Source: Comamonadaceae bacterium
GTDB taxonomy: Bacteria > Pseudomonadota > Gammaproteobacteria > Burkholderiales > Burkholderiaceae_C
NCBI GenBank assembly: GCA_947447615.1
Contig: CANFJQ010000003.1
Location: 1 to 51,017 of the forward strand
Length of the DNA stretch: 51,017 bases
Direction: 5' to 3'
The notes beneath the pieces were generated by a model. That model had not been told where the DNA came from. It did no database searches and worked only from the letters and a program-made list of their open reading frames with translations. Below are positions 50,913-51,017 of the stretch, one piece after another. Position 1 is the stretch's first letter, and each line of letters begins with the position of its first letter. The position numbers and the translations under genes are program-made.

Positions 50913-51017
50913 ATGCGAGTTCACTTTAAAGCGATGGAGTCTTACGGCTCTGACAACCTGGCTTCCCAGGCTTCCGTGGCCAATAACGTGGCCCTGATCC
51001 AGATGCTGTTTGACGGC
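50913..51017 (+). CDS. fliS: Flagellin export chaperone FliS (cut by window end)
   Basis: Cytoplasmic chaperone that keeps flagellin unfolded before export. Only 35 residues are in the window: MRVHFKAMESYGSDNLASQ, then the diagnostic VALIQMLFDG of the first FliS helix. The start at 50913 has AGGAG eight bases upstream. An in-frame GTG at 50829 would add 28 residues, but these lie across the sigma-28 promoter, so I reject it. Genes beyond the window cannot be told. Confidence 0.8.
   Translation, partial: MRVHFKAMESYGSDNLASQASVANNVALIQMLFDG

Overview
The window is almost entirely a flagellar gene cluster from a moderately GC-rich Gram-negative bacterium. P- and L-ring genes (flgI, flgH) show an outer membrane. 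Sigma-54-type promoters, a FleQ-like activator and flhF-flhG-fliA point to polar flagellation under sigma-54/sigma-28 control. From protein style I infer a proteobacterium, most likely a betaproteobacterium near Burkholderiales, but nothing here fixes the taxon (no rRNA, no housekeeping genes). No tRNA, CRISPR array, insertion sequence or phage gene was seen. Bases 1-156 hold no gene I can support.

Layout. (1) 157-4642, minus strand: terminator, flagellin fliC, flaG, cap fliD and junction flgL. fliC, flaG and fliD each have a clear sigma-28 promoter. (2) 4660-17986, minus strand: flgK, flgJ, flgI, flgH, flgG, flgF, flgE, flgD, flgC, flgB (transcribed flgB first), with sigma-54-like promoters before flgB, flgG and flgH and a hairpin terminator between flgG and flgH. 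FlgE (1303 aa) and FlgK (1184 aa) are two to three times normal size. (3) 18000-18843: non-coding, repeat-rich. (4) 18844-21875: a LysM/lytic-transglycosylase gene (minus), diverging from flgA, flgM, flgN (plus). (5) 21994-25985, minus: an FlhB C-terminal-domain paralogue, a second FliK-like protein, a FimV-like LysM protein, FlgT and the lipoprotein FlgP (H-ring-type basal-body parts). (6) 26087-33484, minus: an accessory block of two Sel1-repeat proteins, a J-domain protein with a degenerate phospholipase-D-like N-terminus, a tryptophan-rich 25-residue-repeat protein and a small ORF. This is the least explained part. (7) 33674-34813, plus: sigma-54 activator lacking a receiver domain. (8) 34844-45572, minus: fliK, fliL, fliM, fliN, fliO, fliP, fliQ, fliR, flhB and then three tightly coupled uncharacterised genes (one with a SPOR domain). 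(9) 45767-51017, plus: flhA, flhF, flhG, fliA, then fliS (cut by the window end) with its own sigma-28 promoter.

How it fits together. The sigma-54 activator would switch on the rod, hook, ring and export genes through TGGC-N8-TTGC promoters. FliA, held by FlgM until the hook is finished, would then switch on fliC, flaG, fliD, fliS and flgMN through T(T/C)AAGTT(T/C)-N11-GCCGAT-like promoters. FlhF/FlhG would set place and number. fliE-fliJ, motAB and chemotaxis genes are outside the window. The best candidates for undescribed biology are the Sel1/J-domain/Trp-repeat block joined to the FlgP-FlgT genes, and the three-gene SPOR module behind flhB.
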